Origin: Platanthera guangdongensis
Lineage: Eukaryota > Streptophyta > Magnoliopsida > Asparagales > Orchidaceae
DNA length: 64,000 bases
Direction: 5' to 3'
NCBI GenBank assembly: GCA_039583875.1
Contig: CM077165.1
Location: 75,008,757 to 75,072,756, forward strand
Below the pieces are notes generated by a model that had not been told where the DNA came from, ran no database searches, and saw only the letters and a list, made by a program, of their open reading frames with translations. The position numbers and the translations under genes are program-made. Positions 33,250 to 44,483 of the stretch are shown here, one piece after another. Position 1 is the stretch's first letter, and every line of letters starts with the position of its first letter.

Positions 33250-34396
33250 TGATGTAGGCTACGGTGTTTGATGCTATAACGGCCAAGGGAGTAACACGTA
33301 CGCCTCTCTATTTCCACTATTACGCTCACACAATAACTAAACGCAGCACACCCACGAACAACGTTATCAACTATCGCTAACGTACGGTTGCCACGCCGAT
33401 TAAAGATCGAACAAACGACAAGAGGTCGATGTTCTCTCAAGCTAAAAGGACCAATCTTGGGTCCGACCGAGCGATGGTTGTACCAAAAGAGATCTACCGA
33501 AAGGTTCGGTTCGGAAATGGTAGATCTCCCCAACAAAATGAAAGCGAGGCTCACCAAACCTCTCGAAAAATTAAACAATTAGAAAGAACAACACATGGAA
33601 TCGGAAAGATAAGCCACGAAAGAAAAAATGATTCCAAAGTAACACAAAGGTATTCCACCAATTAAAAATCTAAAGAGATAAGAATCACACAAGAGGTAGA
33701 AGATCTCGTTACCCAACCAGAATAGATGATTCCGATTCACTTTCAAGGATCGTTCTTCCACGACTCCGCCGGAGTGTCGCCGGATGGAGAGAAACTTGTC
33801 CGCTTCTTTTGCTTCACGCCGGGATGGAGGAAAAAACCACAAAGGGAGAAAAAAAGCACCTTTGATCTTGGTCGATTTCACTATGGAAGGGGGCTGATTT
33901 GGTGGTCTTGATGGAGGTCAGGTTTTGGATAAGGGAGAGGATGGTGGTTCAGTTTGGGGTGTGGAAGTGAGGGTCGGCTTGAGAGTGGTGGCCGAATCTT
34001 GGGAGTTGGAGTTGAGGGGAAACCGAGGGGAGCAAAGGAGGAAAAGGGGAGGAGGGAAGAGGAGGGAGGCCGAGCAAGAGGAGGGGAGAGGAAGGGCGGC
34101 CGGCGGCCAAGAGGAAGGGAGGAAGAGGGGGCCGAATTTTGCCTAAGGGGGAAAAGAAAGGTGAGGGGAAATTCAAATTTTGAATTCAAGTTTTAATTTT
34201 TTTCATTCTCTAAGTAAAACCATGAAAGTCCATGCATATATATAGGCTTTACAAAATGCATAGGCTATGTGCAGCCCACTAAATAAAAATAAATCAACAC
34301 CTAAAATACTTAAACATTACATGATGAAAATAAAAATGCAAATAGAAATAAACTAAATAATATTTAAAAGCCTTCATCTCATGCAGCTCCACATCA
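33250..34396 (-). repeat. Orphan copia 5' LTR
   Basis: The ends TGATGTAG and CCACATCA form a six-base inverted repeat, and a tRNA-Met primer site follows in element sense. In minus orientation there is a TATA box (CCTATATATAT, 34236-34246) and then a long pyrimidine-rich leader, which on the plus strand is the GA tract at 33985-34135. The rest of the element and the second LTR are not in the window, and no target duplication is found. Several overlapping ORFs over the GA tract are composition artefacts. Confidence 0.7.
34236..34246 (-). promoter_or_regulatory. TATA box of the orphan copia LTR
   Basis: CCTATATATAT on the minus strand. This is the one LTR here for which I see no palindrome array upstream; only about 150 bases of U3 precede it. 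Confidence 0.55.
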
Positions 34397-34597
34397 TGTA
34401 GTCATCATCTTCAACATGTAGGAGAGCGTCATCGTCGTCGCCATCATCATCTTCAACTTTAACATGTTGGGGGTTGCCACCATCGCCGTCGTCGTCGCCA
34501 TCATCATCTTCAACTTTAACTTGGGGGTTGCTGCCATTGTCGTCGTCGTCACCGTCATCATCTTCAACTTAAACACGTTGGGGGTTGCCGCCATCAC
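34397..34597 (-). repeat. Acid-rich coding-like tandem repeat
   Basis: Three to four units of about 42-57 bases. On the minus strand one frame reads VEDDDGDDDD with linkers NGSNPQVK and GGNPQHVK, ending in a stop after DDDYMMWSCMR (about 34370). It could be the acidic C-terminal tail of a captured or decayed gene, or just a GAT/GAC repeat. A stop near 34570 separates it from the copia M2 LTR sequence that follows. No family recognised. Confidence 0.4.
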
Positions 34598-35427
34598 GAA
34601 CACCCCCGCAACATAAGCTGCAATCATCCCGCAATACCATATCACGCGGCCTCAGGAGACAATCCGTAGAGCTCGGCAAACAACGCCACCCCACCGAGTC
34701 CACGACCAACAGGCAGTCCGCCCAGTCAACAACAGACTCTACAGACACTGCGGACACAAAGAACTTGTCATAGAAAATGACCAAGTCCAGTAGCCCACCA
34801 AGCAATGGCGCAAGCATGGCGGACACAAAAGCTCCAGATCGCCAACCATCAGGACAGTCCGCCCCAGGATGGATAACATTCACTCCATCATGGAAAGCTC
34901 GGCAAGGAAGCAAGGCACCGTCCACACAGATGCGGACTCGACGGACGCCAAAGCACGGAAAAGGGCAGAGTACGCAAGCTCTACCCGAACAGCTCTCCAC
35001 AAAGGTCACCTGCCAGAATCCAATACCAGTCCGCATAGTCCTCAGCAAAACATCGCTGCACCACCTGAGCTCGGCAAGAGCCACAGCCGCACACCAAGGT
35101 CAGTCCGCAACAGCGGATACCGCGGACTCGTTAGTCTGCAAGCCTCCCGCGAATAAGGCACACAACCCGCTGGTTAGCACAAACTTTGCAACACGCAAGG
35201 ACGCTGAACAGAGCACAGCTTACAGTCCACAAACCTCTGTCCGCTCAGGCCGCGGACTTAGTCCGCACAGGCCGCTCAGACCACAAGCTGCTCTATCAGC
35301 AAGCCACCAAGATAGCCAACACCCTGTCTGCAGACAGTAGTCCGCCCAGGCCGTGGACTTAGTCCGCACAGGCCGCTCAGACCGCCCGGCCTGCCCATCA
35401 CCCACTTCCACTTCACAAATTTCAACA
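34598..35427 (-). repeat. Copia M2 3' LTR, truncated
   Basis: It matches about 40546-41376 of the 5' LTR (shared AACATAAGCTGCAATC, CGGCCTCAGGAGACAATCC, GACCAACAGGCAGTCCGCCC). In element sense it starts TGTTGAAATTTGTG right after the polypurine tract GGGGGAG (35428-35436). Only U3 remains; the TATA box and R/U5 are missing, replaced by the acid-rich repeat. Confidence 0.88.
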
Positions 35428-36018
35428 CTCCCCCATGATGTGAGAAGTGGTGATCAAGCCCAGCAAGCTACGTAACCGCTGAAAAGGCCCCTTTGATAAC
35501 GGCTTCGTGAAGATGTCTACAAGATTATCTTCCCTCCGAACATGCTCGACCAGAAGAGATCCCGCCAACACCCTCTCCCTTATGAAGTGGTGCGCGATCT
35601 CAATATGCTTGGTCCTTGCGTGACACACTGGATTGTTTAATAGTTTGAGAGCACGCTCATTGTCACCCCGGAGTAAAGTAGGCCCTTGCACTTCTTCATG
35701 AACATCCTCTACAAGCCTCTGCAACAAGATGGCTTCCCGAGCAGCCAAGGCCGAAGCCTTATACTCAGCTTCCGTAGTAGACGTGGACACAGAATCCTGC
35801 TTCTTGCTACACCACGAAATACCAGCTGAACCACAAGTGAAAACATAACCCGAAGTTGATCTCCGATCATCCGAGTCGCCACCATAGTCAGCGTCCGTGT
35901 ATCCAAGCAAAGCAAAGTCTGCATCCCTATTATAGAGGAGTCCCATATCAGAAGTTAACTTGACATACTTCAAGATGTGTTTTGCCGCTACCAGATGAGA
36001 CTTCCTTGGTTCAGCCAT
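35422..36018 (-). pseudogene. Copia M2 RNase H
   Basis: 198 codons with KHILKYVK, GYTDADYGGD and DRRSTSGYVF, the active-site region STSTTEAEY, NPVCHARTKHIEI, HFIRERV and DIFTKPL. The stop lies inside the first bases of the 3' LTR, common in copia elements. A frame break at about 36020-36070 separates it from RT. RNase H removes the RNA template during DNA synthesis. The domain itself looks complete. Confidence 0.9.
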
Positions 36019-36068
36019 AAACCGACTTACTCGGCTAACAGCATAAGCAATGTCTGGCCTTGTAATCG

Positions 36069-37964
36069 TCAGGTAGATAGAACTCCCACAATAGCCCTGA
36101 ACACCAAGGGATCGGGAAGAATTCTTCCTTCATCTCGTCGAAGCTTCAGCCCATGTTCCAGTGGAGTAGAGCAACACTTCCCTTCGGCCATGCTGAATGG
36201 ACTTACAATGCGATCTGCATAACCCTTCTGGCAAATGAGAATTTCGCACTCCTTCCTCTCCAGTTCAAGACCGAGAAAGTGATGAAGCTCTCCCAAGTAT
36301 TTCATCTCGAAGCGTATAGCAAGCTCAGCCCTGAGCTTTGCTACTTCCTCCTCTGAATTCCCTGTGATGATCAAATCATCCACATACAGTAGGACCAAGA
36401 CTTGAAGCTCCCCGTTCTTCTTGACGAACAAGCTAGAATCCTAGTTGGAAGCAAGATACCCTCAGAATTGTAAATACTCTACTATCTTCCCATACCAAGC
36501 TCTAGGAGCTTTCTTCAACCTGTAGAGAGCCTTCCTGAGCTTACAAACATAGTCTGGATGATCTTCAGAAACAAATCCAAGTGGCTGATCCATGAAGATG
36601 TCCTTGTTAATCTCTCTGTAAAGAAACGCATTCTTCGCATCAAGCTACCACATCCTCCATCCCTTGCAAGCAGCCAAGGCGATCACCACTCTAACTAAAG
36701 TCATCTTTGCAACCAGACTAAAAGTTTCCTCATAGTCTTCTCCATACTGCTGTGAGAATCCTCGAGCAACCAGGCGAGCTTTGAACCTATCATTGCTCCC
36801 ATCAGTCTTCTTCTTCAACTTATACACCCACTTGCAAGTCACTGGAGTAATACCATCAACCTTGGCCACAAGATCCCAGGTTTCATTCTTCTTGAGAGCA
36901 GCAATCTCTTCCTTCGTGGCATCATCCCACTCCTTGACTCCAGTGGCCTCATTGAAGTTTGCAGGGTCTCGCTCATCCAGAGGACCTGCAAAGAAGCAGG
37001 AGACAAAGCTCACTGCATTCCCATCACAGTAACGAGAAGGTGTCTTAATAACCCTCTTCGATCTCCGAAGGGTCTGCTCCTTGCTTACTACCTCTGTTGC
37101 TCCTTCAGGCTCAGCACCACCTTCAGGCAAGCTTTGAGTAATTCTCCCCCTGCTTCTTGAGCCAGAAGCCTCAGCACCAGAATTTGAAGCAACGGGAGCT
37201 GCTGGTGAAACAGCAAGCTCCTCTTCTAGGCCTTCAGTAGCCACCATCGGTTCTTCATCAACCTTGCTACCGGTTAGCTCAACCGATCCACCTCCATACG
37301 ACGTCAGCTCATCAAAGAGAAATTCTCTTGACACAACGAACTTCTTCGTCGCAGGATCCATGCATTTCCATCCCTTCTTCCGCTCATCGTAGCCAACAAA
37401 GACAAGCTTCCTTGCCTTTGCATATAGCTTAGTCCTTGAAGTATCCGGGACATGCACATAGCAAGTTGAACCGAACACCCAAAGGTATTCCACACTAGGC
37501 TTCTCCTTTAGCAACATTTCAAATGGAGTCTTCTTATTGATCGGGTTAAGCGGCATCTGATTGATGACGTAAGAATCACAAGACATCCCCTCCGCCCAAA
37601 AGGACCTTGGAATGTCTTTCGCATGAAGCCAGCATTCGCAAGTCTCCATCGGATGACGGATCTTCTACTCTGCTACTCCATTTTGTTGTGAAGTGTGAGC
37701 AGAAGTGAGCTCCCGTTGGATACCGTGCTTCCTACAGAAGTTAGAAAACTCGGAGGAGATAAACTCACCACCATTGTCTGTTCTAAGCTTCTTGATCCGC
37801 AAGCCAAGCCGGCCCTCCACCAACTCCTTGAACTCAACAAATAACCAAAAAGCTTCAGACTTCTCCTTCAAGAAATATACCCAAGTGTATCTTGAGTAGT
37901 CATCAATCCGAACCAGCATATATCTACTCCCACCAAGGCTGGCAGTGACGATTGGTCCCATCAA
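36069..37964 (-). pseudogene. Copia M2 integrase and reverse transcriptase
   Basis: From 37964 the integrase core shows IDDYSRYTWVYF (first Asp), RTDNGGEF (second Asp) and NGVAE (Glu), followed at once by a stop; then MPLNPINKKTPFE and VFGSTCYVHVP. A Ser/Glu-rich linker (about 37300-37050) leads to RT with WVYKLKKKTDGS, KARLVARGFSQQYGEDYEETF, a stop after GWRMW, KALYRLKKAPRAWY, two more stops, and the catalytic LLYVDDLIITG (about 36370). The segments 36069-36431, 36645-37649 and 37665-37964 share one frame, so decay here is by nonsense changes. Together these would copy and insert the element. Catalytic residues are kept but the frame is not. Confidence 0.9.
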
Positions 37965-37981
37965 GTCTCCATAGATGCACT

Positions 37982-39502
37982 CTAGTGGTCTCTTGCTCCT
38001 CGTTTGTGATTTGTCAAATGGAAGGCGATGAGCCTTGCCGTACTGACATCCCGCGCAAACGTAACTGTCACCAAATGAAGAAATCTTAGCAAGCCGCTTT
38101 CAAGGCTTTTGTTTGCCATATCTTTCAACTTCTCCATTCCTACATGCCCCAGACTTTCATGAAATATAGCCGCGCTATCGTTTGCTCTCATCCGATCAAT
38201 ATAAGAGTTAGTAGCAATAACAGACAAGTTCTTCACTCTCCTCCCAACATGAGCAACATCAACCTTAACCGATGATACGTTGCGAAGGAACTTCACTTCT
38301 GTTGGCCCAAACAGAATGTGAGAACCCGCGTCTACCGCATTGGTCACCGAGAAGAGGTTCTTCTTCATGCCCGGTACGTGATACACACTCCTTAACGTGA
38401 GTGGCCCCTTATCACTACCCAAAGACACAACTCCCTCCTTCTCTACTGTAAAAATAGTATTATGAGCAGTTATAATAGCTTCATTACCTGAGTAGGCTTG
38501 CAGAGAAGAGAACTTCAACTTGTCTCCGATGATGTGATGACCACACCCGAAGTCCATGATCCAATCATCATTGAAGTCGACAGCGAACATGGCACGGACA
38601 CAAGTGCCCATCTTGAAAGCTCCGCCCCATTCAGCTTCCTCACTCTTAGAGCAAGCTTCCTCCTTGCCAGCAACATACCCAGGCTGCAGTTTGACCTTGC
38701 AATCACGCTTGAAGTGTCCTCGCTGATGACACCTGTAGCACTTCAGGTTCTTCTTCCAGTCCTTCTTAGGAGTAGTGCTCCTCTCTGCTTGATAAGAAGT
38801 TGAAGGCTCATTCTCAGCAGCGACATGCTTCTTCTTCCCTTCCCATATCTTCTTCTTCTTGCCCGTGAAGAGTGCTTCACTGCTCTCCTCAGAGACAATG
38901 ACTCCAGCCATCTGCCTTGCCAAGCTTTCCTGTGAAGCAAGCTAATTCTCAAGCTCTAGCAAAGATGGTTGAGTAGCCCAGCCTTGAACTGATATCACAA
39001 AAGCAATATACTCCTTCCGCAAGTCGAGGATTATGTGCCTTTTCAACTTGGCCTCAGAGATAGGATCATCAGGATCAAGCGCTGATATCTCTGCACATAA
39101 ACTCTTCATCTTCAAGAAGTATTTAGAGATAGTCAGGTCTCCTTGAGTTGTCCTGGCCAACTCATTCTGCAAGAATTGTATCCTTGCTACATTCTTCCTA
39201 TTGAACAACTCATCAATGGTTGTCCAAATATCAGCAGCTGATTCACATCCAAAGATGTGATCAAACAGCTCTGGTGAAACAGCTCTCTTGAGAACGAACT
39301 CCGCCTTAGCATTTGTTTTTCTCTAGAGCCTCACCTGCTCAGTAGTACCAAAAGCAGCAGTCACTTCCTGTCTGTCGTCACCACCGAGGAGCTCCCATAG
39401 CTCCTCACCAAGAAGAAAACTCTTCATACACGACTTCAAATTCTTGAAGTTAGTCGTGGTCAAGAGTTCAATACCAAGACCCCTTGCATAGCTCCCTTCC
39501 AT
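37982..39502 (-). pseudogene. Copia M2 gag and protease
   Basis: The ATG at 39502 lies 115 bases inside the primer site. Gag shows SCMKSFLLGEELWELLGG, a stop at about 39320, then IWTTIDELFNRKN and YFLKMKSLCAEISAL, a second stop about 38941 and a zinc knuckle CYRCHQRGHFKRDC (about 38720). Protease follows as WIMDFGCGHH: the usual DSG active-site triplet reads DFG, so the catalytic Ser neighbour is lost. The GAG-pre-integrase region (FHESLGHVGMEKLKDMANKS) is near 38120. Frame is kept to 37982, where a shift separates the integrase. Gag packages RNA and the protease would cut the polyprotein. Confidence 0.9.
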
Positions 39503-39616
39503 TACAACAACCGTTGGTAAGCAAACTTCTAGAAGCACAGAGCACCAACACAGGTTGATCACCACTCAAGCACAGAGCAACAACACTTGTTGAACACCGC
39601 TCAATTAACTGAACTT

Positions 39617-39629
39617 CCCTCTGATACCA
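39617..39629 (-). other. Copia M2 primer-binding site (tRNA-Met)
   Basis: TGGTATCAGAGGG on the minus strand, directly next to the LTR end at 39630. Confidence 0.92.
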
Positions 39630-41376
39630 TGTTAAATTTTCTCAAAGTGGTCAGCAAGGTCGCCTAAAGCCATATTAATTTTCTCAGAGCTACCCAGTTC
39701 AAACTTTGATCATGCAGAAGCCCAAGGAGCAAGTTTAACACCAACCACAAATTGAAGAATAAGCAGGTCTTTTATTCATTCACACTTCTTTACAAGGCGA
39801 GGTATACGTTGCGAGACATGATTTCGCTAGTACACAAGCTACAAACAGAAAGAACAAAACAAGTCGGGCGGACAGCACTGGAGACTGCCGAGACTGCCTC
39901 ATCCGCCAAGGTCGCCCAAGCTGCCCAAGCTGTAACTGCTACAAGCCGAATAGCACACGGAGTCCGCCGAGACCGCGAGGTCAAGCAGACACACCGTTAT
40001 TCGCTGCCTGCTGAAGAACAGAGGAACAGACCGCCTACCCACCTTAGACCGGCAGACATGTTATTGGAACTTGATCAAGCTGAAGCAGAAAACCTGACAA
40101 GCCGCCGAAGCGACCAGCTGAGACTGTAGAGACTGCACACTTCAATGCCCAACTCCTGGCTCCTTGAAGCTAGCCGCGCGACCTGCACACAGCACACCGT
40201 CAGCACTACTAAACCCGCGTGGACAGAAAAATGCTGACCGCACCACTTGCCCAAGCCCAACTTACTGTTCACTCTGTTACTGTAGACCTGCTAGGGGGTT
40301 CTATTTATAGGCGAGGTGAGGAGTGTGGTCACCATCTTAGTGAATAGAATCATCGCCTCAGCCCGCGCGCTAACACACCTAGTCCGCCCAGTCCGCACGG
40401 ACTTGACCAAACCTCCAGGAGCCAGAATAGAAAAAGGCCAGTCCGCCTCTATGCGGACTCACATGCTGCCGACCTGCCTATCACTGGCAAAAATCCAGTC
40501 TGCCCAAGGAAAACAGAGCTAGACCGCAACCCAATATAGCACGCGAACACCCTCGCAACATAAGCTGCAATCAGCCCGCAATACCATATCATGCGGCCTC
40601 AGGAGACAATCCACAGAGCTCGGCAAACAACGCCACCCCTCCGAGTCCACGACCAACAGGCAGTCCGCCCAGTCAACAGCGGACTCTGCGGACTCTTCGA
40701 ACACAGAGAACTTGTCATAGCAAATTACCAAGTCCAGCAGCCCACCAAGCACCAGCACGAGCATGGAGGACATAAAAACTCCATATCGCCAACCATCAGC
40801 ACAGTCCGCCACAGGATGGATAACATTCACTCCATCATGGAAATCTCGGCAAGGAAGCAAGGCACCGTCCACACAGATGCGAACTCCGCGGATGCCAAAG
40901 CATGGAAAGGGCAGAGTCCGCAAGCTCTACCCGAACAGCTCTCCAAAAAGGTCACCTGCCGGACTCCAACACCAGTCCGCGCAGTCCTCCTCAGTAGAAC
41001 ATTGCTGCACCACCTGAGCTCGGCAAGGGCCACAGCCGAACACCAAGGCCAGTCCCCAACAACGGATACTGGGGACTCGTCAGTCTGCAAGCCTCCCGCG
41101 GATAAGGCACACAACCCGCTTTTTAGCACAAGCTTTGCAACACGCAAGGCCGCTGAACAGAGCACAACCTACAGCCCGCAAACCTCTGTCCGCGCAGGCT
41201 GCGGACTTAGTCCGCATAGGCCGCTCAGACCACAAGCTGCTCAATCAGCAAGCCACCAAGACAACCAACATCCTGTCCGCAGACAGCAATCCACCCAGGC
41301 CGCGGACTCAGTCCGTACAGGCCGCTCAGACTGCCCGGCCTACCCATCACCCACTTCCAATTCACAAATTTCAACA
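39630..41376 (-). repeat. Copia M2 5' LTR
   Basis: 1747 bases, plus-strand ends TGTTAAATTT and TTTCAACA. In element sense U3 (41376 to about 40315) is full of AGTCCGC, GCGGACT and GCCCGC words, then TATA at 40301-40310, then R/U5. Confidence 0.9.
40301..40310 (-). promoter_or_regulatory. TATA box of the copia M2 LTR
   Basis: CTATAAATAG on the minus strand, downstream of the AGTCCGC-rich U3. Confidence 0.65.
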
Positions 41377-43341
41377 ACCTCCATCCAGAGATGGGTGGTT
41401 AAATTACAGAAGACTGATAAAGCTCTATAGAAAATTGAAAATGTGGACACGATCACCTCCTTCACATCAGATACCTGATTCAGTTATTGAGGTGGAGCCT
41501 GCCCATCTATCTCAGCCCAGCCAAATCCAACTCCAGCACCAATCTCTTCAGAAATTCCAGCTCCAGTCCATCCACCTGCTGTTATTCATCCAGACAACCA
41601 AGAAGATACTTCTCCTGTTGCTGCTACTGCCAATTTAGTTTCAAAAGAAATTACATCTGCTGCTGCTGCCACTTCCCCTCTACTACATTCAGAAGACACA
41701 GTTTTTCCTGCTACTGAAGACATTCTAGATTCTGATAATCTGACAGATGCCCAGACTCAAAATCAGATTCTGTCTACTGAAGATGACATCAATAAGATTA
41801 TAGAGGAGCTTTCTTCCAAAGATCCTCCTTTCACCATTCCTAAAGATCATCCTTCTTCTACAACACCGTCTCCCAAGTCTCCTGAACCACCAGCCAAGTC
41901 TCTAGCAAAGTCTCCTCTTCAAGCAGAAAAATCTCCAGAAGCTGATAAATCACTTGTACATGAACCTGAGAAATCTCCTAAAGATAAGCATGATGATGAA
42001 GTTGTTTCCATTCATGATTGATCAGAAGATGACATTCTAGTAGAAGCTGCTGAACAAAGACTTCCAAGTCTCTAATTCAACATTCCCTCTTTGTTGCTCT
42101 CAGATACTGAAGAATACGATAGCACTGTAAACAAAAAGTTAGCCTCTACTTCTACTGTTATACTTGAAGAAATTCTTCCATGGACTGTCCCTGCTCTGCG
42201 TTCACCATCTACTCAGAAATAAATCTTCCCTAAAGGTACCATTATATATAAAATTTAAGCTATGCTTGCTGATCAGATAAAATACTTTGATGAATCTCTA
42301 AAAGTTGTCACTGACAAAATGACTACATTGGAGAAAGAAATGAGTCGAGAATTTGCTGAAATCCAAAATAACACAGATGAATTGAAGAGACTCTTGCAAA
42401 TTGATGGAAAAGCTATTGATCATACAATCACAAGCATTGGTACTGTTATGGAACAATCAATAACCCTTACTCATAATCAGATTCTACTAGACAAGAGAGC
42501 TGGGGAAAGGAATTTCAAAACTTGTGAAGTTGGAAAATTTAAAGAAGATGTCATCAGCACCCTCTCCCGAGAAGTCAGAAAGGGGGAGGATAAAGTGAAA
42601 GAACTATTGGAAAAACAAGCTCAGTCTATGAAAAATCAATAGGAAGATCAGTTGAAAGATATTCAAACATCTGTGCTTAAATAAATCAAAAGTACTAAGT
42701 TATATACTTATGATACTTCTATATGGCTGCATAATCAGTTATTTCCTGAACTAGTCATGGATCCTAATACACCTCCTCTAGCAAACCTGGATGTAAACAT
42801 GCCAACATTTTCTCAACCTCCAGAATACTTTGAAGGACGACCTCCAGATTATTTTGAAGGTCCCCCTCTTGATGTTTATGAACAGGTGTGGGAATTATAA
42901 CAAACAGGTATGCATCCTCATTCTCCAAAAGTTCAGAAAGCCAAAATATGGAAATATGGTGATGGAGCCTTGGTAAGTAGATGAACTCCACTTCCTGATG
43001 CTGACAAAAGGAAAAGACCTCAAGAGTTTACTGATGTTTGGAGTCCAACCTCCAAATCTCTTATTTTTGAAACCCTGAAGCTGGTAGTTGATTTTAATGA
43101 AGACAGGAACCTTCACTATAGCCCTCAAGAATGGGAGTTATATGAAAAGTCCCTTACCAAGAGAAGGATTTATGATAGAGAATATGGGAGGAACAATCCC
43201 AAGGCTCCACCTAGACCTCCTAAGTATTTCCCTAAGACATTCAACTACCAAAAAAGACAATAGGAGAAGCTAGAGAGATAGGAAAAGCAACATCAACAGG
43301 ATCAGTAAATTGAAGATGCTGGAGGTTCTCATTATGTTTGA
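41377..43341 (+). pseudogene. Copia A ORF after pol, C-terminal part (SIRE env position)
   Basis: One reading frame can be followed from about 41480 to the TGA at 43339-43341 (about 620 codons) without any frameshift, but with about eleven stops (for example 42018, 42073, 42220, 42257, 42640, 42682, 42898, 42982, 43261, 43277 and 43307). It encodes a Pro/Ser/Glu-rich part (SPKSPEPPAKS, EKSPEADKS), then a coiled-coil-like stretch from the ATG at 42262 (LTEKEMSREF-type heptads, EIQNNTDELKRLL), then a Pro/Tyr-rich part (PPEYFEGRPPDYFEG) and a basic tail. It precedes a polypurine tract and LTR, so it occupies the env-like position known in SIRE elements. The start was replaced by copia M2. I do not recognise a defined function. 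Confidence 0.6.
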
Positions 43342-43932
43342 AATTGTGAAATTTAAATTTTCTCTTGGACAAATTTCGGTTTATATGAACTTCTAATTCT
43401 GCTGATCTGATTTTTACATATTACTGCATTTCTCCCAATTTTCATGCTATTAGTTTCTTTATTTGTTTTTCTCTTGATGTAATTCACCTTAGTGTAGAGG
43501 GTTCTAACTTCTACAAATAGGGGGAGATTATTGGGTATTTCATCTACAATAGTCCAGATTTGTATGAAGTCACCCTTAAACTAAGATGAATTAAGTTTGT
43601 ATTTGATGTTATTTTTAGTTAAGTGTTTGCAGGACTTAATTACTAACTATAGACCAATGTCAGTATACAATGAGACTCCAAACACAAGACCATATAATGT
43701 AATCCCTCATTGTGTGATCCATGATGTTGACTCATGTGTAGCCTCTCTATTGGGACACACTTCTGTTTCAAGCACTAAGGGCAAGAGAAAAGATAGATGC
43801 TGATTTTAATGAAGAATTAAGTTTTTCAGTTTTTCAGATTTGTCTAAGTATTTTTATCGAGTACTATATTTATACTCGATAGGGACTTAAGATATTTCTA
43901 GAGTTAGACTTCACTTAATTTCGAGTAACAGA

Positions 43933-44350
43933 AGTTGTTCTCGAGAAAGCTTAATGTTGATCGCGAGAAGTGCTTATGTACTCGAGTACTGTATGACATT
44001 TCTTCTCAGGTTGTATCTTTTCCAGACAATTATTTTTCTATCTTTTTCTCGAGAAGACCAAATTTATTCTAGAGAAGACTATGGTTGTTCTCGAGATGCA
44101 GAAGTTGTTTCTCGAGACCCAGAGTATTTTTCTCGAGAGCTAGACATTTGTTCTCGAGATGATTATCTGTTCTCGTGTACTCGAATGATTCTTCTCGAGA
44201 ACAAAAGTATATTTTTCTTGAGTACTTCTTTTAATCTCGACACTGCAGATTTTCACCTCCACATATTTTTCTAAGTGTTTTTCTCGAGATCCTCATTATT
44301 CTTCTCGAGAACCAGTAAGATTTTTTCTCGAGTACAATCCTCCTTCTCGA
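43933..44350. repeat. CTCGAG palindrome array in the copia A U3
   Basis: Twelve exact CTCGAG sites, most within TTCTCGAGAA or TTCTCGAGA, plus variants (CGCGAG, CTAGAG, CTTGAG), in about 420 bases. The array ends 125 bases before the TATA box. Confidence 0.88.
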
Positions 44351-44473
44351 GAACACCCATACTATTTTTTTGAAAATCTTCTAAGTCCAAACAGACGTGA
44401 ATTTCAAATGTCATTAGCGCATGATTGGTTCACGTGGCTATCATTAATTGTGATTATGACCGTTAGACAAGTC

Positions 44474-44483
44474 CTATAAAAGG
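44474..44483 (+). promoter_or_regulatory. TATA box of the copia A LTR
   Basis: CTATAAAAGG, downstream of the CTCGAG array. Confidence 0.65.

Larger units (their letters stand above)
34598..41376 (-). mobile_element. Copia M2 retrotransposon
   Basis: In minus-strand order: 5' LTR (41376-39630), tRNA-Met primer site, gag, protease, integrase, RT, RNase H, polypurine tract, 3' LTR (35427-34598, cut short). Integrase before RT is the copia order. All coding parts are in recognisable order with a few stops and two frameshifts. It lies next to, and probably inside, the ORF after pol of copia A. The right flank is ACCTC; the left end is lost, so no target duplication can be checked. Confidence 0.9.

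Noticed and set aside
33925..34196. Arg/Gly/Glu-rich ORFs on the plus strand and Pro/Ser-rich ones on the minus strand
   Set aside because: Produced by the GA tract of the LTR; several frames are open at once.
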